From positions 124,001 to 188,000 of the forward strand of contig NZ_JAMTCF010000015.1 of assembly GCF_024171695.1 (NCBI RefSeq): 64,000 nt of DNA, read 5' to 3'. A model generated the notes under the pieces. That model saw only the letters and a list, made by a program, of their open reading frames with translations, had not been told where the DNA came from and searched no databases. This DNA is from Actinosynnema pretiosum. GTDB taxonomy: Bacteria > Actinomycetota > Actinomycetes > Mycobacteriales > Pseudonocardiaceae. Shown here piece after piece: positions 51,001 through 61,300 of the stretch. The translations under genes were made by a program, and so were the position numbers. Numbering within the stretch: position 1 is the stretch's first letter; each line of letters begins with the position of its first letter.

Positions 51001-54000
51001 ACCGTCGCGACCCACAACCGGCCCTCGTGGCCGGTCAGGTCGATCTCGGCGGCGGGCAGGGCGACGGACATCATGCCGCCGAGCCCGGTCAGCTCCTCGT
51101 CGATGAGCTGGCTGCGCAGCGCGACGATCTTCGCGCCGTCCTGCGGGGTCAACCAGCCCGCGACGGTCGCGGCGGCGATCTCGCCCTGCGAGTGCCCGAT
51201 CACCGCGTCCGGCTCGACGCCGAGCGAGCGCCACAGCGCCGCGAGGGACACCATCACCGCCCACGACGCGGGCTGCACGACGTCCACGTCGTCCAGCGCG
51301 CCACCCGAGGTGATCACCTCGACCAGGTCCCAGTCGGTGTACGGGCGCAGCGCGGCCGCGCACTCGCGCAGCCGCTCGGCGAACACCGGCGAGGTCTCCA
51401 GCAGCTCGCGCCCCATGCCGACCCACTGCGCGCCCTGGCCGGGGAACACGAACACCACGCGCCCCTCGACCCCGGTCCGCCCGGTGACGAGCGCGGGGGA
51501 GGGCCGCCCCTCGGCCAGCGCCCGCAGCGCCTCCCCGGCGCGCGCCGGGTCGCCCACGACCACGGCCCGCTCCTCCAGGGCCGCCCGCCCCAGCACCAGC
51601 GACCGGGCCACGCCCGCCGAGGGCGGCTCACCGCCCAGGTGCGCCACGAGCCGATCGGCCTGCGCCCGCAGCGCCTCGGGCGTGCGGGCCGACAGCACCC
51701 ACGGCAGCACACCCGCCTCTGCCCCCGCCTCCACCGCCGCGGACTCGGGGGCCTGCTCCAGGATCACGTGCGCGTTCGTCCCGCTGACCCCGAACGACGA
51801 CACCCCGGCCCGGCGCGGACGTCCCGCCTCCGGCCACTCCCGCGCCCGCGTCAGCAGCTCCACCGACCCCGCGCCCCAGTCCACCGCCGAGGTCGGCTCG
51901 GTGACGTGCAGGGTGCGCGGCAGCACGCCGTGCCGAATCGCCTGGATCATCTTGATCACGCTGCCGATGCCCGCCGCCGCCTGGGTGTGCCCGAGGTTGG
52001 ACTTGAGCGTGCCCAGCCACAGCGGCTGCTCGCGGTCCTGCCCGTAGGTGGCGAGCAGCGCCTGCGCCTCGATCGGATCACCCAGCGAGGTTCCGGTGCC
52101 GTGCGCCTCCACGACGTCCACGTCCGCGTGCCCGAGCCCGGCCGCGTCGAGCGCCGCGCGGATCACCCGCTGCTGCGACGGCCCGTTCGGCGCGGTGAGC
52201 CCGTTCGAGGCCCCGTCCTGGTTGATCGCCGACCCGCGCACCACGGCCAGCACCTCGTGCCCGTTGCGGCGCGCGTCCGAGAGCCGCTCCAGCAGCACCA
52301 GGCCGACGCCCTCGCTGAACCCGGTGCCGTCCGCGCCCTCCGAGAACGACTTGCACCGCCCGTCCGCTGCCAGCCCCCGCTGCCGCGAGAAGCTCACGAA
52401 CCCGCCGGGCGTGGACATCACCGTCACCCCGCCGACCAGCGCCATCGAGCACTCGCCCGCCCGCAGCGCCCGCGCGCCGAGGTGGATCGCCACCAGCGAC
52501 GACGAGCACGCCGTGTCGATCGTCAGCGCGGGCCCGGTCAGCCCCAGCGCGTAGGCGACGCGCCCGGACACCACGCTGCCCGACGTGCCGGTGCTGCGGT
52601 AGGTCTCCGCGCCCTCGGGCAGCTCGCCCGCCGCCTCCCCGTAGTCGTGGTAGATCAGGCCCGCGAACACGCCGGTGTCGGTGCCGTGCGCCGAGCGCGG
52701 GTCGATGCCCGCCTGCTCGAACGTCTCCCAGGCGACCTCCAGCAGCAGCCGCTGCTGCGGGTCCATCGCCAGCGCCTCGCGCGGGGAGATGCCGAAGAAC
52801 GGCGCGTCGAACCCCGTCGCCCCGTCCAGGAACCCGCCCTCCCGCACGTACGAGGTGCCCGCGTGGTCGGGGTCCGGGTCGAACAGCGCCGCCAGGTCCC
52901 AGCCCCGGTCGGTCGGGAACGGGCCGATGCCGTCGCGCTCCTCGGCGACCAGCCGCCACAGCCCGTCCGCGTCGGCGACCCCGCCGGGGAACCGGCACGC
53001 CATGCCCACCACGGCGATCGGGTCGTCGTCGGCCACCACCTCCCGCCGCGCCGGGACCTGGGCCGCCTCCGCGCCGAACAGCAGCTCCCGCAGGTGCTCC
53101 GCGATCCGCGCGGACGTCGGGTGGTCGAACACCACCGTCGCGGGCAGCGCGAGACCGGTGGCCGCGCCGAGCCGGTTGCGCAGCTCCACGGCGGTGAGCG
53201 AGTCGAACCCGACCTCGCGGAACGGCTGGTCCTGCCCGATGCCGTCCGGGCCGCCGTGCCCGAGCACGGCGGCGGCCTCGGCGCGCACCAGCCCCACCAG
53301 CGCCCGTTCGCGCTCCACCGCGTCCAGCCCGGCCAGCCGCGCCACCAGCGGCAGGGCCGCCTGCCGCGCGGCGCCTGCGGTGCGGCGGGGGCGGCGGACC
53401 AGGTCGCGCAGCAGCGGCGGCGCCGGGTCGGTTCCCCGGCGCAGCGCGGCGGTGTCCAGGTGGATCGGCACCAGCAGCGCGTCGTCCGCGCCGAGCGCGG
53501 CGTCCAGCAGCGCCAGGCCGCGCGCCGCGTCCAGGCCGAGCACCCCGCCCCGGCGGGTGCGGGCCACGTCGGCGGCGTCCATGGTCGCGGTCAGCCCGCT
53601 GGTGTCCGACCACAGGCCCCAGGCCAGCGACACGCCAGGCAGGCCCCGCGCGCGGCGGTGCTGCACGAGCGCGTCGGCGACCGCGTTGGCCGCCGCGTAG
53701 TTCGCCTGGCCGGGCGTGCCGAGCGTGCCGGTGGCGGAGGAGAACACCACCAGCGGCACGGCCCCCAGCAAGTCGTCCAGGTGGGCGACCGCGTCGACCT
53801 TGGGGCGGAGCACGGCGTCGAACCGGTCGGCGGTGAGGTCGGTGAGCAGGCCGTCGTCCAGCGCGCCCGCCGCGTGCACCACGGCGGTGGGGGAGACGCG
53901 CGCCAGCAGCGCGGCGAGCGCCGCCCGGTCGGCCACGTCGCACGCCGTCAGCTCGACCTCCGCGCCCAGCCCGCGCAGTTCGTCCAGGAGTTCTTGAGCG

Positions 54001-57000
54001 CCTGCCGCGTCCGGGCCGCGCCTGCTCACCAGGTGCAGGCGCTCCGCGCCGTGCGCGGTGACCAGGTGGCAGGCCACGAGCGCGCCGAGCGTGCCGGTGC
54101 CGCCGGTGACCAGCACGGGTCCGTCGACCGGCAGCGCGCCAGGCGCGGCGTCGGCGGGGCCGAGCCGAGGCGCGAACCCCGCGCCCGCCCGGACGGCCAG
54201 CTGCGGCTCCGGCGAGGCCAGCGCGCCAGGCACGGCGTCGAGCGCGTCGACGTCCAGCAGCCACACCCGGTCCGGGTGCTCCGACTGCGCCGAGCGCGCC
54301 AGGCCCCAGACCGCCGCCGCAGCCGGGTCGGTGACCTCGGCGTTCCCGCGCACGGGCACCGCGCCGCCGGTCACCAGCACCAGCCGGGTTCCGGTGAGGG
54401 CGTCCTCGCCCAGCCACGCCACCAGCAGCTCCAGCGCGCGGACCGCGAACGCGCGGGCGGCCTCGGGCACGTCCTGCTCCGGGGCCCGCCACGCGGTGGT
54501 GTCCACGACGACCACCGCGGGCCGGTCGCCCTCGGGCAGCGCCGCCACGGCGGCCGGGTCGGCGAACACCGGTAGGGTGGCGAACCCGGCGTGCCCGGAC
54601 GGCCCCAGCAGCCCCCAGCCCGGCGCGGCGGGCGCGGGCGGCTGCTCCACCCAGCGCACCCGCCACAGCGCGTCGGCCGTCGCGTTCGGGGCCTGCGCGT
54701 GCTCGGCGTCGGCCTCGCGCAGCACGAGCGCGTCCACCGTCACGACCGGTTCCCCGTCCGCGTCGCGCAGCTCCACCACCAGGCCGTCGTCCCCGGTGGC
54801 GCGGGCGTGCACCCGCACGGCGCCTGCCCCGGTGGCGTGCAGCCGGACCCCGGTCCACGCGAACGGCAGCAGCGTGCGCGAGCCGGGCCCGCCGGGCAGG
54901 CAGAGCGTGCCCACGTGCAGCGCCGCGTCCAGCAGCGCCGGGTGCACGCCGAACCCGCCCGCCTCACCGGGCAGCACCACCTCCGCCCACGCCTCGCCGT
55001 CACCGGCCCAGGCGGCGGTCAGGCCCTGGAACAGCGGCCCGTACTCGTAGCCCGCGCCCGCGAGGCGGTCGTAGAAGTCGTCCACGTCCACGGCTCGCGC
55101 ACCCTGGGGCGGCCACGCGCCGGTCGCGCGGGCGGGCGCCGCCCGGTCCTCCGGGGCGAGCGAGCCGGTGGCGTGCTCGGTCCACCGCGCCGTCTCGCTC
55201 GCCGCGTCCTCGGCGCGGGACCAGATCCGCACCGCGCGCGACCCGTCGTCCGCCGGACCCGCCACGTCCACCTGCACGTGCAGGAAACCCCGCTCCGGCA
55301 CCGGCATCGGCCGGGTGATCACGAGTTCGCGCAGCACGGGCGCGTCCACCTCGTCACCCGCGCGCAGCGCCAGCTCCACCAGCGCCGTGCCGGGGGCCAG
55401 CGCGGTCCCGCTCACCGCGTGCTCGGCCAGCCACGGGTGCGTCGCCCGCGACAGCCGCCCGCTCAGCAGCACCCCGCCGGTGCCGGGCAGTTGGGTCACG
55501 GCGGCCAGCAGCGGGTGCGCCGCGTCGGCCAGGCCGGCGCCCGTGACGTCACCGGCCGCCGCGCCCCGGTCCAGCCAGTAGCGCTCGTGCTGGAACGCGT
55601 AGGTCGGCAGCGGGACGCGGCGCGCGCCCGTGCCCGCGAACACGGCCTTCCAGTCGATCCGGACGCCGCGTACGTGCAGTGCGGCGAGGCTGGTGAGGAG
55701 GCGGTCGGGGCCGCCGTCGTCGCGGCGCAGCGTGCCGGTGACGGCGGCGGGTCCGGTTCCTTCGAGCGTGGCCTCGACGGCGGTGGTGAGCACGGGGTGG
55801 CTGGAGACCTCCACGAACACCCGGTGGCCTTCGGCGACGAGGGTGGTGATGGCGGTGTGGAAGTCGACCGCGCCCCGCAGGTTGCGGAACCAGTAGTCGG
55901 CGTCGGCGTCCTCGCCGGTTGTCCACTCTCCGGTGACCGTGGACAGCCACGGCACCTCACCCGCGCGCGGCGTCACGCCGGACAATGCCTCGGCGAGGCG
56001 GTCGCGGATGGCGTCGACGTGGCCGGTGTGGCTGGCGTAGTCGACCGGGATGATCCGCGCCCGGACCTCGGTGGCCTCGTAGTGGGCGTGGAGCTCGCGC
56101 AGCGCGTCCACGTCACCGGCGACGACGGTCGACGTCGGCCCGTTGAGCGCGGCGATCCACAGCCGTCCGGGGTAGCCGCTCAGGTCGACGTCACCGGCGG
56201 GCAGCGCGACGGACATCATGCCGCCGAGCCCGGCCAAATCCTGGGCGATCGCCTTGCTGCGCAACGCGACCACGGCCGCGGCGTCGGCCAGGCTGAGCGC
56301 CCCGCTGACGGCCGCCGCCGCGATCTCCCCCTGCGAGTGCCCGACCACCGCGTCCGGTTCGACGCCCAGCGATCGCCAGACCGCTGCGAGGGACACCATC
56401 ACGGCCCACGACGCGGGTTGCACCACGTCGACCCGGTCCAGCGAGTCACGTTCCCGCAGCACCTCGACGAGATCGAAGTCCACGAACGGCTCCAGCGCTT
56501 CCGCGCACTCGCGCAACCGCTCCGCGAACACCGGCGACACGTCGATCAGCTCGGCCCCCATGCCGACCCACTGCGCCCCCTGACCGGGGAACACGAACAC
56601 CGCCTTGCCGCTCACGTCCGCCTCACCGGTCGTGACCAGCGCGGACGGCAAGCCCTCGGCCAGCGCCGCCAGCCCGTCCGGGCCGACCACCACCGCCCGG
56701 TGCTCCAGGTGCGCCCTGGTGGTGGCGAGCGAGAACCCGACGTCCTCCGCCCGCAGCTCGGCCGTCACGTGCCCGGCCAACCGCCGCGCCTGGTCGGCGA
56801 GCGCGGCGGCCGTGCGCCCGGACAGCGCCCACGGCGTCCCGCCGCCCGCCGCCACCGGCCCGAACCCACCCGCTTCCCCAGCGGGCTCGACGGTGTCCGG
56901 CCCCTGCTCCAGGATCACGTGCGCGTTGGTGCCGCTGACCCCGAACGACGACACCCCGACCCGCCTGGGGCGCCCGGTCTCCGGCCACGGCCTCGCCTCC

Positions 57001-58280
57001 GCCAGCACCTCCACCGCGCCCGAGGACCAGTCGACCTTGGTGGTGGGCGTGCCGACGTTCAGCGTCCGAGGCAGCACCCCGTGGCGCATCGCCTGCACCG
57101 CCTTGATCACCCCGGCCACGCCCGCCGCCGCCTGGGTGTGCCCGAGGTTCGACTTGACCGACCCCAGGTAGAGCGGCTGCGCCCCGTCCCGGTGCCGCCC
57201 GTAGGTGTTGAGCAGCGCCTGCGCCTCGATCGGATCACCCAGCACCGTGGCGGTGCCGTGCGCCTCCACCGCGTCCACGTCCGCGTACCCGAGCCCGGCC
57301 GCGTCGAGCGCCGCGCGGATCACCCGCTGCTGCGACGGCCCGTTCGGCGCGGTGAGCCCGTTCGAGGCCCCGTCCTGGTTGATCGCCGACCCGCGCACCA
57401 CGGCCAGCACCTCGTGCCCGTTGCGGCGCGCGTCCGAGAGCCGCTCCAGCAGCAGCAGGCCGACGCCCTCCGACCACGACGTGCCGTCCGCGCCGTCGCC
57501 GAACGACTTGCACCGCCCGTCGCGGGCCAGGCCGCGCTGCCGGGAGAACCCGACGAACCCGCCCGGCGTCGCCATCACCATCACGCCGCCCGCGAGCGCC
57601 AGCGAGCACTCCCGCGCCCGCAGCGCGTGCCCGGCCCAGTGCATCGCGACCAGCGACGACGAGCAGCCGGTGTCCAGCGTGACGGCGGGGCCCTCCAACC
57701 CGAGCGAGTACGAGATCCGCCCGGAGGCGATGCTGCCCGCCCCGCCGATGCCCAGGTAGCCCTCGAAGCCCTCCGGCACCCGGTCCACGGTCAGCGCGTA
57801 GTCGCCGTTCGCGACCCCGGTGAACACCCCCACGTCCTGCCCGGACAGCGAGGTCGGGTCGATGCCCGCCTGCTCGAAGGCCTCCCACGCCGTCTCCAGC
57901 AGCACCCGCTGCTGCGGGTCGGTGGCCAGCGCCTCGCGCGGGGAGATCCCGAAGAACCCGGCGTCGAACAGGGCCGCGTCGTCCAGGAACCCGCCCTCGG
58001 TGACGTAGGAGCGGCCGGTGGCGTCGGGATCGGGGTCGAACAGCGCGTCCAGGTCCCAGCCCCGGTCGTCCGGGAACGGCCCGATGCCGTCGCGGCCGGA
58101 CGCCACCAGCTCCCACAGCTCGTCCGGGGTGCGCACGCCGCCGGGGAACCGGCAGGCCATGCCGACGATCGCGATCGGCTCGTCCGCCCCGGACTCCGCC
58201 TCGCGCAACCGCTCCCGCGTGCTGTGCAGGTCGGCGGTGACCCGCTTGAGGTAGCTGAGGAGCCTCTCGTCGTTCGCCAT
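48063..58280 (-). CDS. mbcAII: Type I PKS, modules 4 and 5
   Basis: 3405 aa from the ATG at 58280 (GAGGAAC upstream), opening with a coiled-coil docking helix (residues 1-32). Module 4: KS (DTGCSSS, Cys206), AT (Ser649; YASH, methylmalonyl type), DH (HAVSGTALAP, His954; DAALH), KR (from about 1387, LDD motif) and ACP (Ser1694). Module 5: KS (Cys1925), AT (Ser2364; YASH), no DH, KR (from about 2964, no LDD but a Trp in the AVWGSG segment, A-type) and ACP (Ser3283). The C-terminus (DLDLDGLVRRAM) is a short docking tail. Predicted output: C8=C9 with C8 methyl, then C7-OH with C6 methyl. A repetitive Gly/Ser/Pro insertion interrupts the module 5 KR structural part. Confidence 0.95.
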   Translation of the reverse strand: MANDERLLSYLKRVTADLHSTRERLREAESGADEPIAIVGMACRFPGGVRTPDELWELVASGRDGIGPFPDDRGWDLDALFDPDPDATGRSYVTEGGFLDDAALFDAGFFGISPREALATDPQQRVLLETAWEAFEQAGIDPTSLSGQDVGVFTGVANGDYALTVDRVPEGFEGYLGIGGAGSIASGRISYSLGLEGPAVTLDTGCSSSLVAMHWAGHALRARECSLALAGGVMVMATPGGFVGFSRQRGLARDGRCKSFGDGADGTSWSEGVGLLLLERLSDARRNGHEVLAVVRGSAINQDGASNGLTAPNGPSQQRVIRAALDAAGLGYADVDAVEAHGTATVLGDPIEAQALLNTYGRHRDGAQPLYLGSVKSNLGHTQAAAGVAGVIKAVQAMRHGVLPRTLNVGTPTTKVDWSSGAVEVLAEARPWPETGRPRRVGVSSFGVSGTNAHVILEQGPDTVEPAGEAGGFGPVAAGGGTPWALSGRTAAALADQARRLAGHVTAELRAEDVGFSLATTRAHLEHRAVVVGPDGLAALAEGLPSALVTTGEADVSGKAVFVFPGQGAQWVGMGAELIDVSPVFAERLRECAEALEPFVDFDLVEVLRERDSLDRVDVVQPASWAVMVSLAAVWRSLGVEPDAVVGHSQGEIAAAAVSGALSLADAAAVVALRSKAIAQDLAGLGGMMSVALPAGDVDLSGYPGRLWIAALNGPTSTVVAGDVDALRELHAHYEATEVRARIIPVDYASHTGHVDAIRDRLAEALSGVTPRAGEVPWLSTVTGEWTTGEDADADYWFRNLRGAVDFHTAITTLVAEGHRVFVEVSSHPVLTTAVEATLEGTGPAAVTGTLRRDDGGPDRLLTSLAALHVRGVRIDWKAVFAGTGARRVPLPTYAFQHERYWLDRGAAAGDVTGAGLADAAHPLLAAVTQLPGTGGVLLSGRLSRATHPWLAEHAVSGTALAPGTALVELALRAGDEVDAPVLRELVITRPMPVPERGFLHVQVDVAGPADDGSRAVRIWSRAEDAASETARWTEHATGSLAPEDRAAPARATGAWPPQGARAVDVDDFYDRLAGAGYEYGPLFQGLTAAWAGDGEAWAEVVLPGEAGGFGVHPALLDAALHVGTLCLPGGPGSRTLLPFAWTGVRLHATGAGAVRVHARATGDDGLVVELRDADGEPVVTVDALVLREADAEHAQAPNATADALWRVRWVEQPPAPAAPGWGLLGPSGHAGFATLPVFADPAAVAALPEGDRPAVVVVDTTAWRAPEQDVPEAARAFAVRALELLVAWLGEDALTGTRLVLVTGGAVPVRGNAEVTDPAAAAVWGLARSAQSEHPDRVWLLDVDALDAVPGALASPEPQLAVRAGAGFAPRLGPADAAPGALPVDGPVLVTGGTGTLGALVACHLVTAHGAERLHLVSRRGPDAAGAQELLDELRGLGAEVELTACDVADRAALAALLARVSPTAVVHAAGALDDGLLTDLTADRFDAVLRPKVDAVAHLDDLLGAVPLVVFSSATGTLGTPGQANYAAANAVADALVQHRRARGLPGVSLAWGLWSDTSGLTATMDAADVARTRRGGVLGLDAARGLALLDAALGADDALLVPIHLDTAALRRGTDPAPPLLRDLVRRPRRTAGAARQAALPLVARLAGLDAVERERALVGLVRAEAAAVLGHGGPDGIGQDQPFREVGFDSLTAVELRNRLGAATGLALPATVVFDHPTSARIAEHLRELLFGAEAAQVPARREVVADDDPIAVVGMACRFPGGVADADGLWRLVAEERDGIGPFPTDRGWDLAALFDPDPDHAGTSYVREGGFLDGATGFDAPFFGISPREALAMDPQQRLLLEVAWETFEQAGIDPRSAHGTDTGVFAGLIYHDYGEAAGELPEGAETYRSTGTSGSVVSGRVAYALGLTGPALTIDTACSSSLVAIHLGARALRAGECSMALVGGVTVMSTPGGFVSFSRQRGLAADGRCKSFSEGADGTGFSEGVGLVLLERLSDARRNGHEVLAVVRGSAINQDGASNGLTAPNGPSQQRVIRAALDAAGLGHADVDVVEAHGTGTSLGDPIEAQALLATYGQDREQPLWLGTLKSNLGHTQAAAGIGSVIKMIQAIRHGVLPRTLHVTEPTSAVDWGAGSVELLTRAREWPEAGRPRRAGVSSFGVSGTNAHVILEQAPESAAVEAGAEAGVLPWVLSARTPEALRAQADRLVAHLGGEPPSAGVARSLVLGRAALEERAVVVGDPARAGEALRALAEGRPSPALVTGRTGVEGRVVFVFPGQGAQWVGMGRELLETSPVFAERLRECAAALRPYTDWDLVEVITSGGALDDVDVVQPASWAVMVSLAALWRSLGVEPDAVIGHSQGEIAAATVAGWLTPQDGAKIVALRSQLIDEELTGLGGMMSVALPAAEIDLTGHEGRLWVATVNGPSATVVAGDTGALEELRRGYGEAVRTRVVPVDYASHTGHVDAIRDQLGRMLADVTPQPGGIPWLSTVTGEWITPGDNDADYWFHNLRRTVRFADGIGTLLDTGHRAFVEVSTHPVLAAAVQESAEAAGDARVAVTGTLRRDDGGWDRVLTGLAELHVRGVDVDWTRVLPEAGRAPLPTYAFQHERYWPEPARPAAAPDGGDDALWAVIEGRDAADLAGELAVDEDSLARVLPALTSWRRRSRARSALDGWRYRVDWVPVPVPVPVPVPAGGSGLPSGAAPPGGSAVPGGSALSGGSGSPSGSGSPEGAGSPGEAGSPGGAGLSGGSALPGGARSPGGAALPAGYGSPGGSALPGRVAVVVPANDERARAVADGLAARGVDVTVVAVVDATRDGLAKALPDRPDAVVSLLSWDAGADEPGAPGSATAALVQALADRGVTGPLWCATGGAVSVAGEDADPGQAAVWGLGGVLALDLPEAFGGLVDLPQQPTGADLDAFAAALAAPGGEDQLAVRDGRLLARRLVRDGADAPEWTPRGAVLVTGGTGGLGTHVARWLARSGAGHVVLASRSGPAAPGAAELAAEVEALGARCSVVALDVADRDAVAAVLADVERDGPLTAVVHAAGAGLAPTPVVELTAGRYADVAGGKVEGARVLDELLGERELDAFVLFSSGAAVWGSGGQAPYAAANAFLDGLAARRRARGLVATSVAWGGWGGGLGMIGDGDAERWSRLGIRTMDPEAALRGMALAVGSGRAASVVADVDWARFAPGYALARERPLLRGLPEVVALLTEPDEPAAAAVDARGALVARLTGLDAAGQDELLADLVRAQAAAVLGFADPEAVAADRAFKDAGFDSVTAVELRNRLNAATGLRLPPTVVFDHPKPLALARVLRAELAPRRGNGVTAAQVAHREDAIRRVLASVPLARFEELGVLGALVDLAPADSAARVAQDDQVDLADLDLDGLVRRAMRGAAAGND
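49935..50226 (-). repeat. Minisatellite in the module 5 KR structural subdomain
   Basis: Six exact GGGACC hexamers (50191-50226) encode a (Val-Pro) run. Next to them, degenerate 18-bp units (49935-50190) encode hexapeptides of the form GG-x-x-x-P (for example GGSALP, GGARSP, GGAALP). Together they add about 100 residues (about 2680-2780). The frame is maintained throughout, so the protein is still made in full. Confidence 0.85.
56061..56150 (-). repeat. 90-bp identity block shared by the AT domains of modules 4 and 3
   Basis: This 90-bp stretch is identical, base for base, to 60932-61021, in the equivalent position of the module 3 AT. Flanking AT sequence on both sides is also almost identical, including a rare AAATCC (Asp-Leu) codon choice near 56236 and 61106. 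It points to duplication or gene conversion between the two ATs. Confidence 0.85.
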
Positions 58281-58336
58281 CTGTTCCTCGCCGGGGTCGT
58301 CGTTGTGAGGGCCGGGGTGGGGGTCGGGTGCGGGGG

Positions 58337-61300
58337 TCACGCGTCCCCGAACTCCCGGTCGATGAACGCGAGCACGTCCTCGGCCCCCGCGTCGTCCAGC
58401 TCGTCGGCGGCCCCGCGCCCGCCGTTCGAGCGCGCGCCGTTCGCCCGCTCGCCGTTCGCGGCGACCAGCTCGCCCACGCGGGCGCTCAGCCGCCGCAGCC
58501 GCAGCTCCAGCCGGGACCGGCTGATCTCGCCCGTCGGCAGGGCCGGGATGGCCGTCTCCAACCGGTCCAGCTCGGCCAGCACACCCGCCACCGAGTCCAC
58601 CGGCGCGGCGGCCGGGCCCAGCGCGGACCGCAGGTGCGCGGCCAGCGCGCTCGGGCGCGGGTGGTCGAACACCAGCGTCGCGGGCAGGGTGAGCCCGGTG
58701 GCCGCGCCGAGCCGGTTGCGCAGCTCCACGGCCGTGAGCGAGTCGAACCCGACCTCCCGGAACGCCCGGTCGCCGGTGATGCCGCCCAGGCCGAGCACGG
58801 CCGCCGCCTCCGCCCGCACCAGCTCGGTGAGCAGCCGCTCCTGCTCGGCGGGCGGCAGGCCGACCAGCCGCGCCCCGAACCCGTCGCCGCCCGCGGGCGC
58901 GTCCGGCACGGCCAGCGCGTCGGTGACCTCGGGCAGCGCCGTCAGCAGCGGCCGGGGCCGGGCGAGGGCGTAGGCGGGGGCGAAGCGGGCCCAGTCGACG
59001 TCCGCGACCACCACGTGCGCCTCGCCCGAGCCGACCGCGTGCGCGAGGGCGAGCGTGGCCAGGCGCGGGTCCATGGTCAGCAGCCCGGCGCGGCGCCACT
59101 GCTCGCCCAGCACCTCGTCGACCGTGCCGACCCCGCCCCAGGCGCCCCAGGCCACCGAGGTGGCCGCGAGCCCACGGGCGCGCCTGCGGTGCGCGAGGCC
59201 GTCCAGGAAGGCGTTGCCCGCCGCGTACCCGGCCTGCCCGCCGCTGCCCCACGCCGCCGCGCCGGAGGAGAACAGCACGAACGCGTCCAGCTCCCGCCCG
59301 CCCAGCAGCTCGTCCAGCAGGCGGGCGCCCGCGACCTTGCCCCGGCCGATCGCCGCGAACTCCTCCGGCGTGGTCTCCGCCAGCGGCCGACCCGGTCGGG
59401 CCACGCCCGCGGCGTGCACCACCGACAGCGGCCCGTCCGGCAGGCCCGCGACCACCCCGGCCAGCGCGTCCCGGTCGGTGACGTCGCAGGCCAGCACCGC
59501 GCAGCGGGCGCCGGTCGCGGTGATCTCCTCGGCCAGGGCGTCCGCGCCCGGCGCGTCCGGGCCGCCGCGCGAGAGCAGCACCAGGTCCTCCGCGCCCTGC
59601 TCCGCCGCCCACCGGGCGACGTGGCCGCCGAGGCCGCCGGTGCCGCCGGTGACCAGCACCGTCCCGCGCGGTCGCCACGCGGGCGCCGACGCGACCGGCC
59701 GCCGCGTCATCCGCCGCGCGAACACCCCGGACGGGCGCACCGCCAGCTGGTCCTCGTCGCCCGCTCCGGCGACCACCGCGCACAGCAGGTCCAGCGCCAC
59801 GCCGTCGGGCCGCGCGGGCAGGTCGACCAGACCGCCCCAGACGTCCGGCAGGTCAAGGCCCAGCACGACGCCCGTGCCCCACAGCTGCGGCCCGAACTCG
59901 GCCGTCACCTCACCGGGGTCGGCGACGGCCACCGCGCCGAGCGTGGCGCACCACAGCGGGGCCGACCAGCCGCGCCGCACCGCCTCCCGCACCAGCGCGA
60001 CCGCGTCCTCGACGCCGCGCGAGAGCGTGCCGCCCTCGGCGGGCCGGTCGTCCCAGGCCAGCAGCGACAGCACCCCGGCAGGCTCGTCCCCAGGGTCCGC
60101 GCCCGCCGCCACGATCCTCGGCGTCGCGCCGCGCGCGGCCAGCGCCGCCGCGACCTCGGCGACCGAGGTGTCGTCGGCGCCCGCCTCGGGCGCCACGACC
60201 AGCCACGTCCCGGACAGCGGGGCGGCGGGCACGTCCACCCGCTCCCAGCCGATCCGGTACGACCAGTCGTCCACGGTCGCGCCGTCCCGGTTGCGGGACC
60301 GCCAGGACGTCAGGCCGGGCAGCACCGGCTCCAGCACGGCGGGCTCGACCCCGAGCGACCCGGCGAGCGCGGCCAGGTCGCCGCTGTCGACGGCGTCCCA
60401 GAACGGGGCGTCCGCGACCGCCTGCGGCGCGTCCGGCTCGGCGAGCCAGTAGCGCTCGTGCTGGAACGCGTAGGTGGGCAGCGGGATCCTGCGGGCTCCG
60501 CTGCCCGCGTGGACCGCGTCCCAGTCGACGCGGACGCCGCGCACGTGCAGTGCGGCGAGGCTGGTGAGGAGGCGGTCGGGGCCGCCGTCGTCGCGGCGCA
60601 GCGTGCCGGTGACCACGGCGGGTCCGGCGGCCTCGATCGCGGCCTCGATCGCGGTGGTGAGCACGGGGTGGCTGGAGACCTCCACGAACACCCGGTGCCC
60701 TTGCCCGGCGAGGGTGGTGATCGCGGCGTGGAAGCCCACCGCGCCGCGCAGGTTGCGGAACCAGTAGTCCGCGCCCGCGTCCTCGCCGGTGGTCCACTCT
60801 CCGGTCGCGGTCGACAGCCACGGGATCGTGCCCGCCCTCGGCCGCACGTGCGCCAGGGCTTCGGCCAGCCGCTCGCGGATGGCGTCGACGTGGCCGGTGT
60901 GGCTGGCGTAGTCGACGGGGATGATCCGGGACCGGACCTCGGTGGCCTCGTAGTGGGCGTGGAGCTCGCGCAGCGCGTCCACGTCACCGGCGACGACGGT
61001 CGACGTCGGCCCGTTGAGCGCAGCGATCCACAGGCGGTCGGGGTAGCCGCTCAGGTCGATCGCGTCGGCGGGCAGGGCGACGGACATCATGCCGCCGAGC
61101 CCGGCCAAATCCTGGGCGATCGCCTTGCTGCGCAAGGCGACCACGGCTGCGGCATCGGCCAAGCTGAGCGCCCCGCTCACGGCCGCCGCCGCGATCTCGC
61201 CCTGCGAGTGCCCGACCACCGCGTCCGGTTCGACGCCGAGCGAGCGCCACACCGCCGCGAGCGAGACCATCACCGCCCACGACGCGGGCTGCACCACGTC

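Noticed and set aside
58281-59783. N-terminal extension of the module 4-5 PKS into the preceding PKS
   Set aside because: The frame is open but lies out of phase over the previous PKS. The ATG at 58280 has a ribosome site and begins a standard docking helix.
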